From contig NW_019774714.1 in assembly GCF_001039355.2 (NCBI RefSeq), forward strand, positions 126,001 through 190,000: a stretch of 64,000 nucleotides of DNA, given 5' to 3'. Every line of letters begins with the position of its first letter. Position 1 is the stretch's first letter. The DNA comes from Lingula anatina (Eukaryota > Brachiopoda > Lingulata > Lingulida > Lingulidae). Of this stretch, positions 1 to 12,649 are shown piece by piece. The position numbers were made by a program, and so were the translations under genes. Below the pieces are notes generated by a model. It was not told where the DNA came from. It ran no database searches and saw nothing but the letters and a program-made list of their open reading frames with translations.

Positions 1-149
1 CGGCTTCACACAGAGACGACACGGCAGTATCTATGCTACGTGATTATTTTGAGACCCACTACCACGGAGATTCACGCACTGTGTATGAGTGTTGTTATAC
101 AAAGTGTGTGTGTGCGTGTGTGTGGGTGTGGGTGGGTGGGTGTGGGTGT

Positions 150-181
<32 letters not shown>

Positions 182-255
182 AAGCAAGCTCCTGTGCGTG
201 CGTGCGTGCATCAGTGCGTGTATGTGTATGGGGGTTTCGTATGGGTGAAGCAGCT

Positions 256-298
<43 letters not shown>

Positions 299-2529
299 CA
301 ACTACCATCATTTCACCAGTCTCGCGGTTATCAATTTATTGTATCTGCAAATTTTGAAGGTACCATGGGGAACACTGATAAGAAATGGTACCTAGATATG
401 TCCCATGAATATGAGGTAAAGTACTCAGTTTTGCTCGATATTGGCAGAACAGATGCTCCGAAACAAATGGTGCATAGTCTGCTTTGATGGATCTTGTGAA
501 CTCAGCTTCATAGGTGATTTACCGAACGTGCTAAATATAACCGGAAGGGGATTACTAGCGTTTTCGGTCCATCAGATTGATGAAGTGATATTCACAATTA
601 ATGCGCCAATGCACTGCAGCGGCTCCTTTCTAGTCCCCAACGTAATCTACCTTTTTGGTGACGTCAGTTAAGCTTTTTAGGTTTAGGTTGATTTGCATCT
701 TTGTATCCCCAAGACTCCATTTAGAGAAAGACTTGTTAAAGTAAATGTACGTATGTGCTAAACAAGGTTACAGCTCAGACGTACAGGCAAATCCAGATTG
801 CTTTCTATTTTACTCATCTACATACTATTTTGCACATAGTTGTGCCGAGGGAAGTACTGCACTGTAGCACAATCCTGAATCGGCTACTGCTGTCAATGAT
901 TATCTAAATCAGTCGTAGATATTGACCGACCTTGTCAGATATTTACCAGCACCAACTACCAACACAACGTAACTTTACAATTAAACTTATTTGGAACCAA
1001 TATGCAAGTCGTAATGTCTTTTTTTTAGTTTTGTCCCTTATACATTCGTTACAATTACATTCGTGAACTCTTTCGCATTTATACGGAAGATGCTAGAGTT
1101 TAAATTATTTTGAAGCGATACTATTTTCATGAAGTGCATTTGTATCACTTCGAGGCAAGAAACATTTTGAAAAACAATGCAAATCAATATTTCTTTTCGT
1201 CTCAAAACCAAGCATATTCACTGAATGCACTTTCCTGCCCAGAAGAAGAAGAGCAAATTATGAAGAAAAACCCTGGCAAACATTTAGAACAATACATAAT
1301 ATGATTGCTCTTTATTCCCATGCGAGTGATTGCCTTCGATTGCACGATATTTAAACCAATAATTTGACAGTGCTGCCACAGAAGCAGTGATTATGAATAC
1401 TTATCGAGTTATAGAATGATGTTCAATAAAATATATATCGTTGAGAAAGCATGACTGGAAAGATATATTGTGCAAGAAGCAATGTCTTGATTTCCAATAC
1501 ACTGGTTGTGGTTTGTTCTTAAACACAGTAAGCATACCGTAATATATCTAATTTAATAGTAAGCAATTAATTGCCAGCGATCAGCTTGGCGTACATGGTC
1601 GTTTCTCGTGACTTATCTTATCGGCTATAAAACCAGGCCATTGTCGTTTTTATCGGTTGAAACCATTGCAATACATCTGTAAAGAACGAGTATAGTGTAC
1701 TTCTATTCGGATGCATTTAACATGGTTTTAAGTAAGATCGCCTCTCTGTTGACAGCAGGAAGAAAACTTTATGATTGCATGAACCAGCCATGAACCCGCC
1801 ATGTTCCAAACAACCATCAAAATATCTTTCAGATCTGGTGAAACCGGTTTCCACGGTGAATTTCAAAATTGCAATGAAACCGTTAACTTTCCAGACTTTC
1901 TGCAGTAAAACTAAAACATGTTTCAGCTTAAGTGGTGTTTGTCGATGGCACGGCTAAATTTCACTTCATATGAGGCGGTATGGGCATTTTAAACACTTCT
2001 TTACTGAAGCCTTCCACTGCGCTCTAAGAATATTAAAGCCAATATTAAATTTCATCTGCAATCTCAGCAATGCTGCCGGGGATACGGGTCAATCTTAATT
2101 GTTTTAGTCATTTTATAGATATTTGTCGTACATGAGATTTTTTCAGCTAGGTGCATTCAGCATTCATAAAAAAATACGACCGGCATTTGAAGCATCCTAA
2201 AGCCTTTTTCAAATATATTATCATAGACAAGCTAACATATACTACCTGAGTCATTAAGAAATATTTACTGAATGCTGCTTAGGCGTTGCAATAGAGCGTG
2301 ACATTGTCAGATGGTTTCACTTAGAAGCGCCTCAAGATGTCCCTGAATTTGGGTTCAGTTCTTTTTTTAGACTTTTTTTAGATAAGCAGTGCTTAATCAG
2401 TAACTGAAATGCATCATCGCTGACGCCTTCCTGTCTAACTTAAAACAAGTTCATTGTGTTCTTTTATTCTAAAGATAGCACTCCACATATGATTTTGTCA
2501 ACAATTCAAAAAATGTGTTGGTGACTTAC
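1..2529. other. Presumed intron or 3' flank of the RGK gene, no exon recognised
   Basis: This stretch lies downstream, on the minus strand, of the second RGK exon. That exon ends in a good donor, so the rest of the GTPase domain (the switch II to NKxD part) should lie here or beyond the window edge. I looked on the minus strand for an NKxD-type exon and saw none I could support. Apart from microsatellites in the first 300 bases the region is unremarkable AT-rich sequence. The short open frames around 441-671 and 1110-1304 have no splice or family support. Confidence 0.5.
107..296. repeat. (TG)n/(GA)n microsatellite cluster
   Basis: TG-rich sequence runs into (GA)n at about 163-181, then a non-simple segment at 182-258, then a second (GA)n at about 259-295. 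The segment between the two GA tracts recurs at about 8598-8680 (see findings). Open frames through this region are made of dipeptide repeats and are not genes. Confidence 0.9.
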
Positions 2530-2647
2530 ATGGTCGGGTGGCGGGCAGACGAAGTTTAATTCCGATTCTTCTCCATCCAGAGCAACTGACAGGCGGATTT
2601 CATGGCGAGTATCATCTGCAAGAGATAATAATTTATGAAAAATAATG

Positions 2648-2698
<51 letters not shown>

Positions 2699-3357
2699 CC
2701 GAACAGCCACCCAAAATAAATAAAACAGGCAGATAGTCTTTGTTTAAGCTAAAATAAAGCTTAATTTCAATGTAAAGTCCCACCGACCGGTTTCATTACC
2801 AACGAAACTTCATTTGTGCATTCATGAACTACACAGATGAGTGAAACTCCCATGTGGGAACAACCCGGGAACATCATCGCGCAACACGAAATCATCTAAG
2901 ACCTTCCGAACCGATTCCACCAACAGTAATTGCATCTCTCGATTACCAAAATAGCTCCATTTGGTAACGTTACTGCAATTATTTAGTCCGTAATCTACAG
3001 TTAACTGTGCAGTTAGGTGCAAATATCATGATCGCTTCTGCTTCTGGATTACACGTCAGATTATAAGACCAACATACTTAACGTTACGAGGGGATGAGTG
3101 TCAAAATGGGGAATAAATGGGCAACAACGTGGTGTTTAAACCCATTCTCATTATTGTGGATCCCAAAGAGTCTTATATAATCAGTGGATGCTGGTTTTAT
3201 TTGGCGTCTTGCCTTTCCATTGCCCAGGTTATGTAAACACACAAAAAAAACAGCGACGATTCAATAATGTATGGGTAACAGAAATGATATAACATGGTAT
3301 ACATATAAGAGATTCAGCAAGTCCAAGAAGAACTAACTTTATGTTGGCGGGCATCAC

Positions 3358-3426
<69 letters not shown>

Positions 3427-6400
3427 TTTTAGTGGGGAATATATCACAAAATAGCTGCCAAGGTGAGACACATAATGACCAATACACCAGATATATGTAC
3501 TTTTTTGCCATTTGATTTCAAGTATATGTTCAATTCATACAAAATGTCCATGATATTTCCAAATCGGAACATTGGTTATGTCTAAGGCGAATGCTAGTCC
3601 AAGATACAAATGCCATTAAAGCACAGTTGAAAGATGGCACAAACGGTCTCACTTCTTTTTCGAGACAAAGGCGTTTTGTGGCGAATCCACTTGCGTTTTT
3701 TATTTTGTCACTGGACACTTACAAAAAATCATTCCCGCTATGTTCAATTGTGCACGGCGAAGTGAGTAACACTTCAAAGTAGACGACTTTAAAGGACCGG
3801 ATCCTGTGCATCAGACCTTGGAAAATGAATCTACCAATTAGTCCCTTGCAAGCGACGAAGCTGACAACAACATTGTTAAGCTTTAAGGAAGTTGATAGTT
3901 TGAAGCAAACATCAATGAAAGCGGTTCAAAGCAACGGTGAAAGCTTAATCTTTACCAAGGTTCACCGCCCGCCGTTCCTTAATGTCCAGGTAATTGCCAG
4001 AGTATAAATTGCCGGAATCTGGCATTATGCTTCAACGAATCCGTTCTCTCGGTAATACCGCAATTAACATGTATTAGGGTTGGGCTGGGCGTTGCCAAGA
4101 TTTGGCATTGGCTAACTTCCCAACATAATCATAGGTAAGAACTAGAATCATGGTTGTATTTAAAAAAACGAAATGAGAGATAATAGGTGTCTTGGCTTCG
4201 AGTTATATAACATACGTATGAGGGGTCGAAGTTCATACGATTTCAGCACTGATGTGTTATGTGGTGTAAAGAGTCGCAAAGTAAAAGTAATTGTGGACTT
4301 CAGACATATAAATAAGTTACAATGCAGTTGAATGACGTGTGGATGACCTCAGCCCGGATTCAGACACTTAGCCCGAAAAGTTGTCTGAACGATTAGACCA
4401 AATTTTTGCTCGACAACATGAAAAAAACATAAAATCCAATTAGATCATTTGCATGAAAAATCAGAAATGCCTTTCGTTAAATAGCCGCAATATTTCATTT
4501 CATTTGGCTACTGTTGATATATTTTCGGCCAAACATTACCAAGATTTTGGCCCAAAAAATTTTAGACCAATGTTCGGGCTATAGTAGTGGTTCTTCTGTA
4601 AACATAGAATGCTCACGTACATTCTAGTTACAGTCTCAAGACAGAACGGTTATATGTTGAGATGGTTATGCATAGGTCCATTGTACCATTTTGGTATCTT
4701 TATGGCTGATAATGACCGTGTCGGGCGCTCCGTACGGCTACGTTAAAACCTTCACACCATCCTGCACATGTAAAATCTCTCAAGATACCATATCATTGGG
4801 CCACTTTTCATGTGTGATGATAAAACTACATTATAATTTCAAATAAACTCGATATACATGTTTTTTGACTGTGTGTTGGTTATAAATGAATCTCATGGGT
4901 TGGTTAAGAGACAAATAAATAATTAATGAAGTAGTTAAATAAATTTAATAAAGAACCAAATAGATATAAACCCCATTATGTATTTTTAATAGAAAAATAA
5001 ATTTGATTGGTTGGCAAATGGATGATGAATGTAGTAACTCAATAAAAACGAACAAACATAATCAAATAAATAAATGGATACCCCATTGTGCCAGCAAAAA
5101 CTAACCATAATTTAACAATCTACCATGATCAATGAAATCGATGTTCTGTACCGATTTTAAGCTTGACCTTACTGGTTGCGTGAGAATTACGCACTCAGTC
5201 ATATCTCAAGACGGGATCGTTTATATCTCAATCGCATCCTGTCGTTTAATAGCCAGCTCCCCTGTGGGTGTCACTTGGTATATGTACGACAGTCACGTAA
5301 TGCTTTCTGTGGCCGAAGTTCTAATTGGCATCGAATTTCTCCTTCTTGCATGGAACTTGCATTATCATCATTTATTCCAACTGTCAAATTCCTAACATGT
5401 GTTTTCTATTTCATCCAGAAACATTGTTTGTAAGCGATAACTTATTCAATTACTTGCATACTTCAATCAGAAAAAAAATGCACGCGTGTAATATACATTA
5501 ACACACATAAAGAAATAAAATACATGTAAAGTGTATATAAAAAAGCATAAATTAGAGCGTTTCAGTGTAACTGCAACTGAAGAGATCTTACCTAGAGAAA
5601 TACAATCCTCGAAAAAGAGAGGACTTAATGATATTGTACGCAAAAGTGATATTCGGGAAATTAGTTTTTTTATTTCTAATCGGACACTGCTTCTGACTTT
5701 GAGGTTTTATCGTGTCTGTTAAAAAGAAATAATACAATTCCAATACGATCCACGTCTGCTCTCTCACGCAGGTACTTCTTGGAACAATATCGAACGGGTC
5801 AAAACATACCAAGGCATATTTTGTTCTGCCAATCGACGACATTGCTGCAAAACGATGACCTGAACTTCTCTACTGATCTATAAAATTAAAGCTTTGATTT
5901 CAACTATAAGAATAACTTATATTGGAGCAACGCAATGTCTGAGTTTGAGTCACCATTGCATAATAGAATGTTACCGCAGATCATGCCATTCTTTAAATGC
6001 ACGCAGGAACACTTTGGTATTAAAGTATAAAGCACAGAATTATTTTTTCCTGGAATTTTCAACATTTTCCTCTTAATCACCAAGGTGCACCATGTCTTAA
6101 CCCGTTGATTAAATTTCAATCTAAACACCTGGTTCTGAGTTCTTGGTTTCTAATTTCTGAGGTATGGTGAAGAATCCTCTTGCAATAGAGATGGAAACTG
6201 GCGAGTTTCACTATATCGGTACAAGTTAGAAATAAAGAGGTCCAAAATTTCAAAATGGGTTTACAGGTAAAAATTTCTTAGCAATTTTGGATAAGGTATA
6301 CCTTGCAATATAAAGGCGTAACGCTTATTGCATGCCTTAAACAGTCTCAATGTAAAGAATATTCGGGATGCATGCTGACTGCCCTCCCTGAAATATCTTT

Positions 6401-7953
6401 CAATTATTTCCCACGACATGATTGATGACGGTTTAGGAAAATATCGCCTCATCAAAACTGCATCGTATAGGCTAACACCCGGCCATCACTGACAATTTCA
6501 AGGTCTGGGTGATGATGGCGATTTATACCATGGAAAGTATACGACGGGATCTTTCTGTATTCGTGGTGGTTCTCATATCTTGATTGGGAGCTCAGTTTGG
6601 CAACTGCCTTGTTTTATGTTCCGTAGTCTATGCTTAATGCAGTCCGTAACTAGAAAAGCACGCAAAGAGACCAGGTCTCCGCCAAGCCAATTTAATTCTC
6701 ATTATTATAAATTATTCATAAATCAGCTAAATAATTAACTTAATTCTCATTTACAATTAATAAATGAATTATTTGTGGAGTCATAGGCAAGCTGGCAATC
6801 GTAAATTATCTTTTCAAAAATTCCTGGTTTTATGATCAGATGGTGATCGGGATCACAAGCAAAATATGATCACTTTTTGAGTTTGACCACTTGCTGAGAT
6901 ATTTTAAAAGTTAATTTTTTACGTATGGCTGGTGACGAACACAGACCAAGGGAAGGGAAAACGAAACCTCCTTTGCGGAAGTAAATATTTGGAGGCAAAT
7001 GTGAAAACCCGGATTTCATCAAAATTGCTGGTGTGACGTGACAGAGAGCCTCGCCATTTCCGGCAGACCAACATTTTTATAACGAACAGTCTGTCGGAAT
7101 ACCATTATTAAAACTAGGAGGGGTCTCAGGACGCTATGTTTTGAATCTCAGGGTCCTGACGGTCCTGGGATCATTAGTTTATATTACACCAGGAGTCTCC
7201 GTTTCACGATCTATCGGAGGGGAACCTGTTTTTGATGTGGACCCTGGTTTCTGAAACTGAGGGTGCAGGACTAACGGTCACACCGGAATCTCATAATAGT
7301 CACACCGGTCCGACTTCATTATTGATTTGAATTGGACCGCAATTTTTTTAGTTTCGCTTTTAAAAAGATTTTGGGGGATTTATACAAAATGCTACCCTTT
7401 TCCTTTCTTCCAATCTATCAGAAGCTTCTTACTTTTCTTTCAATCAGACTGCTACTACAGTCGGTATGTATAAAAAAAACCCTGTTTGCACGTTAAATAA
7501 GATTTCAACAGCTTTTCCCTCCCCCGAGAATTTTTTCTCAACCTGGATAAGGCTGATAAGGTGTCATAAGTATGATTGTAAGGGAAAGCTCGTCCAAGTA
7601 CGGATCCACATTTGCTTATCTATGATTTCACTTTTATTATGCCCATCTCAGCTTACTGGATTTTGGCATAAAGCATATTGCAGCCAGGACCTACTATACA
7701 TGTTCTTCATTCTTCAAGGTTATTCTAACATGGGCAATATGCTGTGCAAATATCGCCGCAAACACCTGTCGACATATTTATATTGCTCACAATTTTATCG
7801 TATATATAATAATATATATATATTATTGATGCCGCATATTACTTGTAGATTCTAGTAGCCGATATGCGTGGCGAAACGGCAGTATGGTGTAAATTTATAT
7901 TTGTTATTCTTATTATATTTACGAAACCATTCTTAATGTACTATGTTAAACAG

Positions 7954-8047
<94 letters not shown>

Positions 8048-8557
8048 GTGCACGCGCGCGCGTTCACCAAATCACTCTCACGCTACCTATGTAGTTGTGC
8101 ATATATACATCGCTGCCAGAGTGTTTGGCAAACAAAGCAGCGTCATCAAACAATATTGCCGATATCAGTATGACCATTGATAAGCATTTCCTTCATGCTT
8201 TCTTTTTTGTTTTGTCAGTTGCAGGATAAGCAATAGATTAAAACAGGAGTTTTACGTTAATGCCCCCTGATAAAGAGTTAAATGCAACCGAACTGTGACA
8301 GATAATTGGTTTACACCGGTTCATTTGACACATCTTAATGCAAGTGCCATGAACAATGGCCTGACGCCGGTGTGGTTGACCGCGGTTGTTTCCTAGAACA
8401 CGGCCAAACCGTTTTTCCCAAGAGAATGGCAATACCTTGAGGTTACTTGGGCTTTCCACATTCCGCGCCCCTTTGAGTCGAATTACAATAATTGATCCCA
8501 ATACAAGTTCCATTACAGACTTGTATGTTGTATTAGCACGTGTTTGTTAAGTGTGTG

Positions 8558-8600
<43 letters not shown>

Positions 8601-10797
8601 AAGCAAGCTCCTGTGTGTGCGTACGTGCATCAGTGCGTGTATGTGTATGGGGGTAACGTATGGGTGAAGCAGCTCTATGACGCAGCCCTTGGACCAACTA
8701 GGTCCATATTCAGCTAGCACAAAAAAAAAAGGTTGACGTCGGAGGCCTTCAAAAAACGGTGAAATGAAATGAAAACACTCCTAAAAAGATTTTGAAGAAT
8801 TCACAAGATCGATTATTTCTAGTACGGTGACCTCTCATTGTTCCCTCTACCTTTCTTTACGTTTTGTTTAAAATTGTTTTAACAGCTGTAAAAAATCTTT
8901 ATTTCACCATTCCGAAAGCCACATAAACACGTTCATAGTTATACCCTATATCTGTGCTTGTGGGGTTAAAGGTAGGTTCTTCTTCTTGGATAAGAAATCT
9001 GAATGTTCTATTCTGGTGTGCCCTATGACAAGATCATATGCAGTCTAGAGACAAGTTTCCTTCTATTTCCCCGAATTTTACAAGCTAAACATCGGAATTT
9101 AGTACAGTGTCAACCATATGTATAGCTACACTTATCAGATTTCAGTGGGGCTTTGGTGCATCGTGCATTTACATATCTGTTCAGCACTGTAAAACCCATA
9201 TGGGGTAATATATATATAAGATATATATACACACCTGCACCTGCAGTCGCACTGTAATAAGCTATAATTAACTGCCTTCCTACACCTCTAATAGTGGAGT
9301 CGTGGTAAATCCTGTCTAACAATACAATTATTGTCGAATAAATTATCATATGTTGTAGAGATATCTTCCGTCCAGAGGAAGTCGCTCTCTGTATCAAATC
9401 TTTGTACAAAGTCTAAAATAATTTTCCACTGAGTACAGTTCTGTTAGCTTTTTAGCACATTTCATTCAGATGGTTTTACACCTGCTATTTTATATCGGGT
9501 TACAATCATAAGAAAAGATAGGCCTACCAGTTCTACTTCTATACACTGTTTCAATGTCCTGAATTAATATGAATTATATAGAGTATCAGTTCGCTTCCAG
9601 AGCAAAAAATGAAATCAATCTTAAGGTACTGCAGGCGTATCCTGTTCAAATAAATGATATAAAATGCTATCTGTATTAAGTCGGTTCCAAAAGGTTGCAT
9701 TGATATGGTGAAATAAGACTGAAACCAGTGCGACGCTAAATGAATGCGCTGCAACTGTGTATTTCGTTTGTAAGATCAAAGAGAGCTGGGGATTTACTCG
9801 TACTTGGACATGGACAATCCATGATAAATGGCGTCTCAGACAGCTTTTATCATCCAGAATGGTATAAAATTGATTCAAGGAAACGATCATGCTCTAAGCT
9901 TCCAGAATGACAGGTGCTGTTTAGTCTCGAGTGGGGCGTTTGTGCGTGGAGATTTCCGCGTGGGAGTTGCCGTGAGTGCACAAAGTGCGCGTAGGCGGGG
10001 TTACGGGTTGGGGGGGGGGGGGGGGGGGGGAGGGAAGACTGGCCTATTAGACTAATAGAAATGCTATCTGTCTGGGGATATTCTGACTGATGGAGTATCT
10101 TTGTGGAGTTAAGTGCCGTTCATAGCACATTTAAGCGAAGGAAAATTGATGGTCGCGTCTCAGCACATTTTGGTATCGAACTTTTGACATTGCTTAAGCA
10201 AATTAAGCCAAGATTTGGGTGGAATTGCTGTGACTTTTTCCTTCATTAGCCTTTTAACGTGCTGGAACCAAATTTATATTTTAATTCTTTATGGACGGAT
10301 AGCATTGCATTTAGCCATGTTATGTGGGGTTCCATATACATATACATATACATATATATGAATATACATTTTTATGCAACGTGTAAGCGTGCTTCTAAAG
10401 CTGTACGTTCCAGTTTAAAGGTCCATGGTCAAGTTCAGAAGATATAATATATTACAGTTTCATAAGTACAACATGTGAGCTGTAACTTTTTGTCAGGGAG
10501 ATTGTCGGGTCATCAAATTTCAGCTAAACCACTCTGTTCTCCCACACAATAAACCATTGTCTAATTTTCAACCCATTGCAACATAAGAACAAGAAATCGT
10601 TTTCACTGACACCGCTGAGAAATTTCCCCTGGAAGTACAGTTCATTACATGTGTAGTCACCCATCCCAGTGAATACTCAATGGGTGTCATATAGGCCAGG
10701 GGCTGTGTAACAGGTTAAGTGGCTCTAGACGACACAATAAATGTAGAGGACCAGATAAATTGTTTGTGGATACGTCTTTTCAAAATGCATAACATAC

Positions 10798-10832
<35 letters not shown>

Positions 10833-10842
10833 CGCTCGCTCG

Positions 10843-10902
<60 letters not shown>

Positions 10903-11792
10903 CGCGCAACTTTGCATATGATATGATATGATACAGCCATACGCATTGTTTTGTCCACAGACACAATCAGGAGTTTTAACCAGAGCTCCATGCATTCCTT
11001 ACCTTCTGAGGTGTTAAAAGTATCCAGGTATTCGCACGTGGTGAACTGTTGTGTTATTGCCCTCCTGCCAGACCCATGTGCTCCCAGCATGAACACTCTG
11101 TACTTTTTCAGCCCTTCCCCGTCGTCTCCCTCCTCCGGGGCAGGTGCGTGTTTCTTAGCACTAGTATGCGAATGGATACTCCCCTCCCTCCCCAGTAACG
11201 TTGTCCCTTGTCCCCCCGAGGCGTCCTGCTGGACACCGCCCGTAGCTCCTTTGGCGGAGTTTATGGAATTCACACTAACGTTACTCCTGCCCTTTCTGCG
11301 AAACGAATCTCCCCTATGCGTGATTCCGCCTTTCGGCGAGAGGTGAAACTCCCTGACGCGTATACAATCCCCGTCCTGGTCGCTGTCGTCCCCGGGCATC
11401 TTGTGGGCACTCCCTCGTTTATCGTCCGAGTCCGGGAACACCAGCATCGGTAAGCTATTCGTTCTAGTCCGAGCCGCGTTGAAGGATTCTCCGTCGCTTG
11501 CCTTGGGCTTCACGCTCCTCCGCACGGAACCGGAGCGTTTCACCGAGCCTGATCTTTTCACGGAACCTGACCTTTTCACAGACCCTTGCCTCGAAGTTGG
11601 TGCTGACACCGCGGGCCGTTGAGCATCGGTCGAGACCGATAAAAGCTGGTCCTGCACTTGCAGCTTTGCTGCCTGTTCAAACAACTTGCTGAAGTCGGTC
11701 GGACCGCAGTCCGGAGAGTTGGAGTTGGCCTCCACGTCCATTTCAATTTGTGGCGGGTCCGCAGTCATCACCTTGCCGTTCTCCCTTGTCAT
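2530..11792 (-). CDS. RGK-family Ras-like GTPase, partial (first two coding exons)
   Basis: Two coding exons: 11003-11792 (ATG at 11792, 263 codons plus 1 nt) and 2530-2615 (29 codons including the split one). They are separated by an 8.4 kb intron with donor GTAAGG and acceptor CTCTTGCAG. The N-terminus is Ser/Arg-rich, with near-perfect KRSGSV repeats around residues 73-93 and an RTNSLP site at about 110-115. The G domain begins at about residue 231 with YRVFMLG. Exon 2 encodes DDTRHEIRLSVALDGEESEL, matching the second segment of Rad/Gem/Rem/Rgk proteins (family knowledge). The P-loop at 237-244 reads GAHGSGRR instead of GxxxxGK[ST], so both the lysine and the Ser/Thr are replaced. RGK proteins are membrane-associated regulators of voltage-gated calcium channels and the cytoskeleton. 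Exon 2 ends in phase 0 at donor GTAAGT, so more exons must follow; they were not found. The open frame past 11003 is intron read-through into a CA repeat. Confidence 0.82.
2651..2695. repeat. (CT)n microsatellite
   Basis: A pure CT tract lies in the RGK intron about 35 bases from the exon 2 acceptor. On the transcribed (minus) strand it reads (GA)n just upstream of the acceptor polypyrimidine region. Confidence 0.95.
3360..3423. repeat. (TA)n microsatellite
   Basis: A perfect TA dinucleotide tract of about 64 bases within the long RGK intron. The apparent IYIY and YIYI peptides are artefacts of it. Confidence 0.97.
7957..8038. repeat. (TC)n(TG)n compound microsatellite
   Basis: A TC tract is followed directly by a TG tract, inside the RGK intron. 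It has no coding value. Confidence 0.96.
8561..8680. repeat. (GA)n tract plus copy of a dispersed repeat
   Basis: A pure GA tract at 8561-8599 is followed by about 80 bases that closely match positions 182-262, including the shared words GCAAGCTCCTGTG and GGGTGAAGCAGCTCTATGA. The pairing of a GA tract with the same flank at both places points to a mobile or segmentally copied unit rather than a chance microsatellite. Confidence 0.75.
10802..10899. repeat. (TC)n(GCTC)n(CA)n compound microsatellite
   Basis: TC, CTCG and CA tracts run in series just inside the RGK intron, about 100 bases past the exon 1 donor at 11002. Read-through of exon 1 into this tract gives the CVCVCV tail of the long open frame, which is not protein. 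Confidence 0.96.
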
Positions 11793-12415
11793 TTCTACGT
11801 TAAACAGTTATTTTCTGATGTAAATATGTATTACAAAACACAATCTGAATATTACAGACTCAAGCTGTTGTCATTTTAATGGCATCCTCCCATTCCTGCG
11901 AGATCAAAATACACAAGGCGTTTTCTATCTCTTTCTCTCTCTGTCTGTCTATCTCTCTCTTTGTGTCATCAATTTCCGTCAACTCCGTCAGATAGAGCTG
12001 CTGATCCTCAAGTGATACAAGTCCCGTGCTGCAGCGCGTGTTATTGCCTTGAAGCACGAGTCCACGAGAGGCAAGATGATTGGACTTTTGAAAATCGATC
12101 ACTGTCGCACGTATTAGCGAGCCACACACTGACAAGTTTCGCCAACAACCACTGAAACCCGGCAGGAAATTATAGCAATACCGTCGTGCAAAAGTTCACC
12201 TACTACTCCAAGATATATCGAGCCGATTTTTTCCGCTCGACTTATGACATTAGCTAAATTACTGCGATTACGTTTGACTTATCATCTCCCCGGCATTCGT
12301 CCCGTTTCTGATCGTAAACTCCGCGGGACCGACTTCAAATTTCTCAGAGGTCGGCAGCACGTCTATCTCTCCCGAAGCTCCGAAGCAATGAGTAATATGC
12401 GCGATAGATGCCTGG

Positions 12416-12437
12416 ATGACGTGGTATTTATACGTCA
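12416..12437 (-). promoter_or_regulatory. Candidate RGK promoter: TATA box flanked by CRE-like sites
   Basis: Read on the minus strand, positions 12437 to 12416 hold TGACGT, then TATAAATA (12432-12425), then ACGTCA. This is a TATA box nested between two inverted CRE/ATF half-palindromes. It lies about 0.63 kb upstream of the RGK start codon. A start site would be expected near 12395, leaving a 5' leader of about 600 bases that may contain an intron. A second TATA-like word occurs at about 12612-12621 on the same strand. The assignment rests on motifs and position only. Confidence 0.45.
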
Positions 12438-12649
12438 CCTCCGACCTCGAGGGGCTGCGGAACCAACACTACCATCCAAGTCTCACGTACATGTAGCACA
12501 GCATACACGCACATTGGCCGCATTATTGGATTATTAAAAGCAACGCACGCCAGTTCGAAATGACCGTAATTCACGCTGCGAAACGCGTTTATCTCACCCG
12601 TAATCGCCCAGGTATTTATATAACCACATATTGAAGAGAGATCGGCCAA

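Noticed and set aside
3229-3511. Frames with IYIYIY peptides
   Set aside because: Products of the (TA)n microsatellite.
10725-11002. C-terminal half of the long minus-strand frame (CVCVCV and ERERER tail) as part of the RGK protein
   Set aside because: It lies past a strong donor (GAAG|GTAAGG at 11003) and is intron read-through into a CA/CT microsatellite; the next real exon joins in frame at 2615.
10951-11692. Several plus-strand frames opposite RGK exon 1
   Set aside because: Antisense shadows of a GC-richer exon; no splice signals or family motifs.
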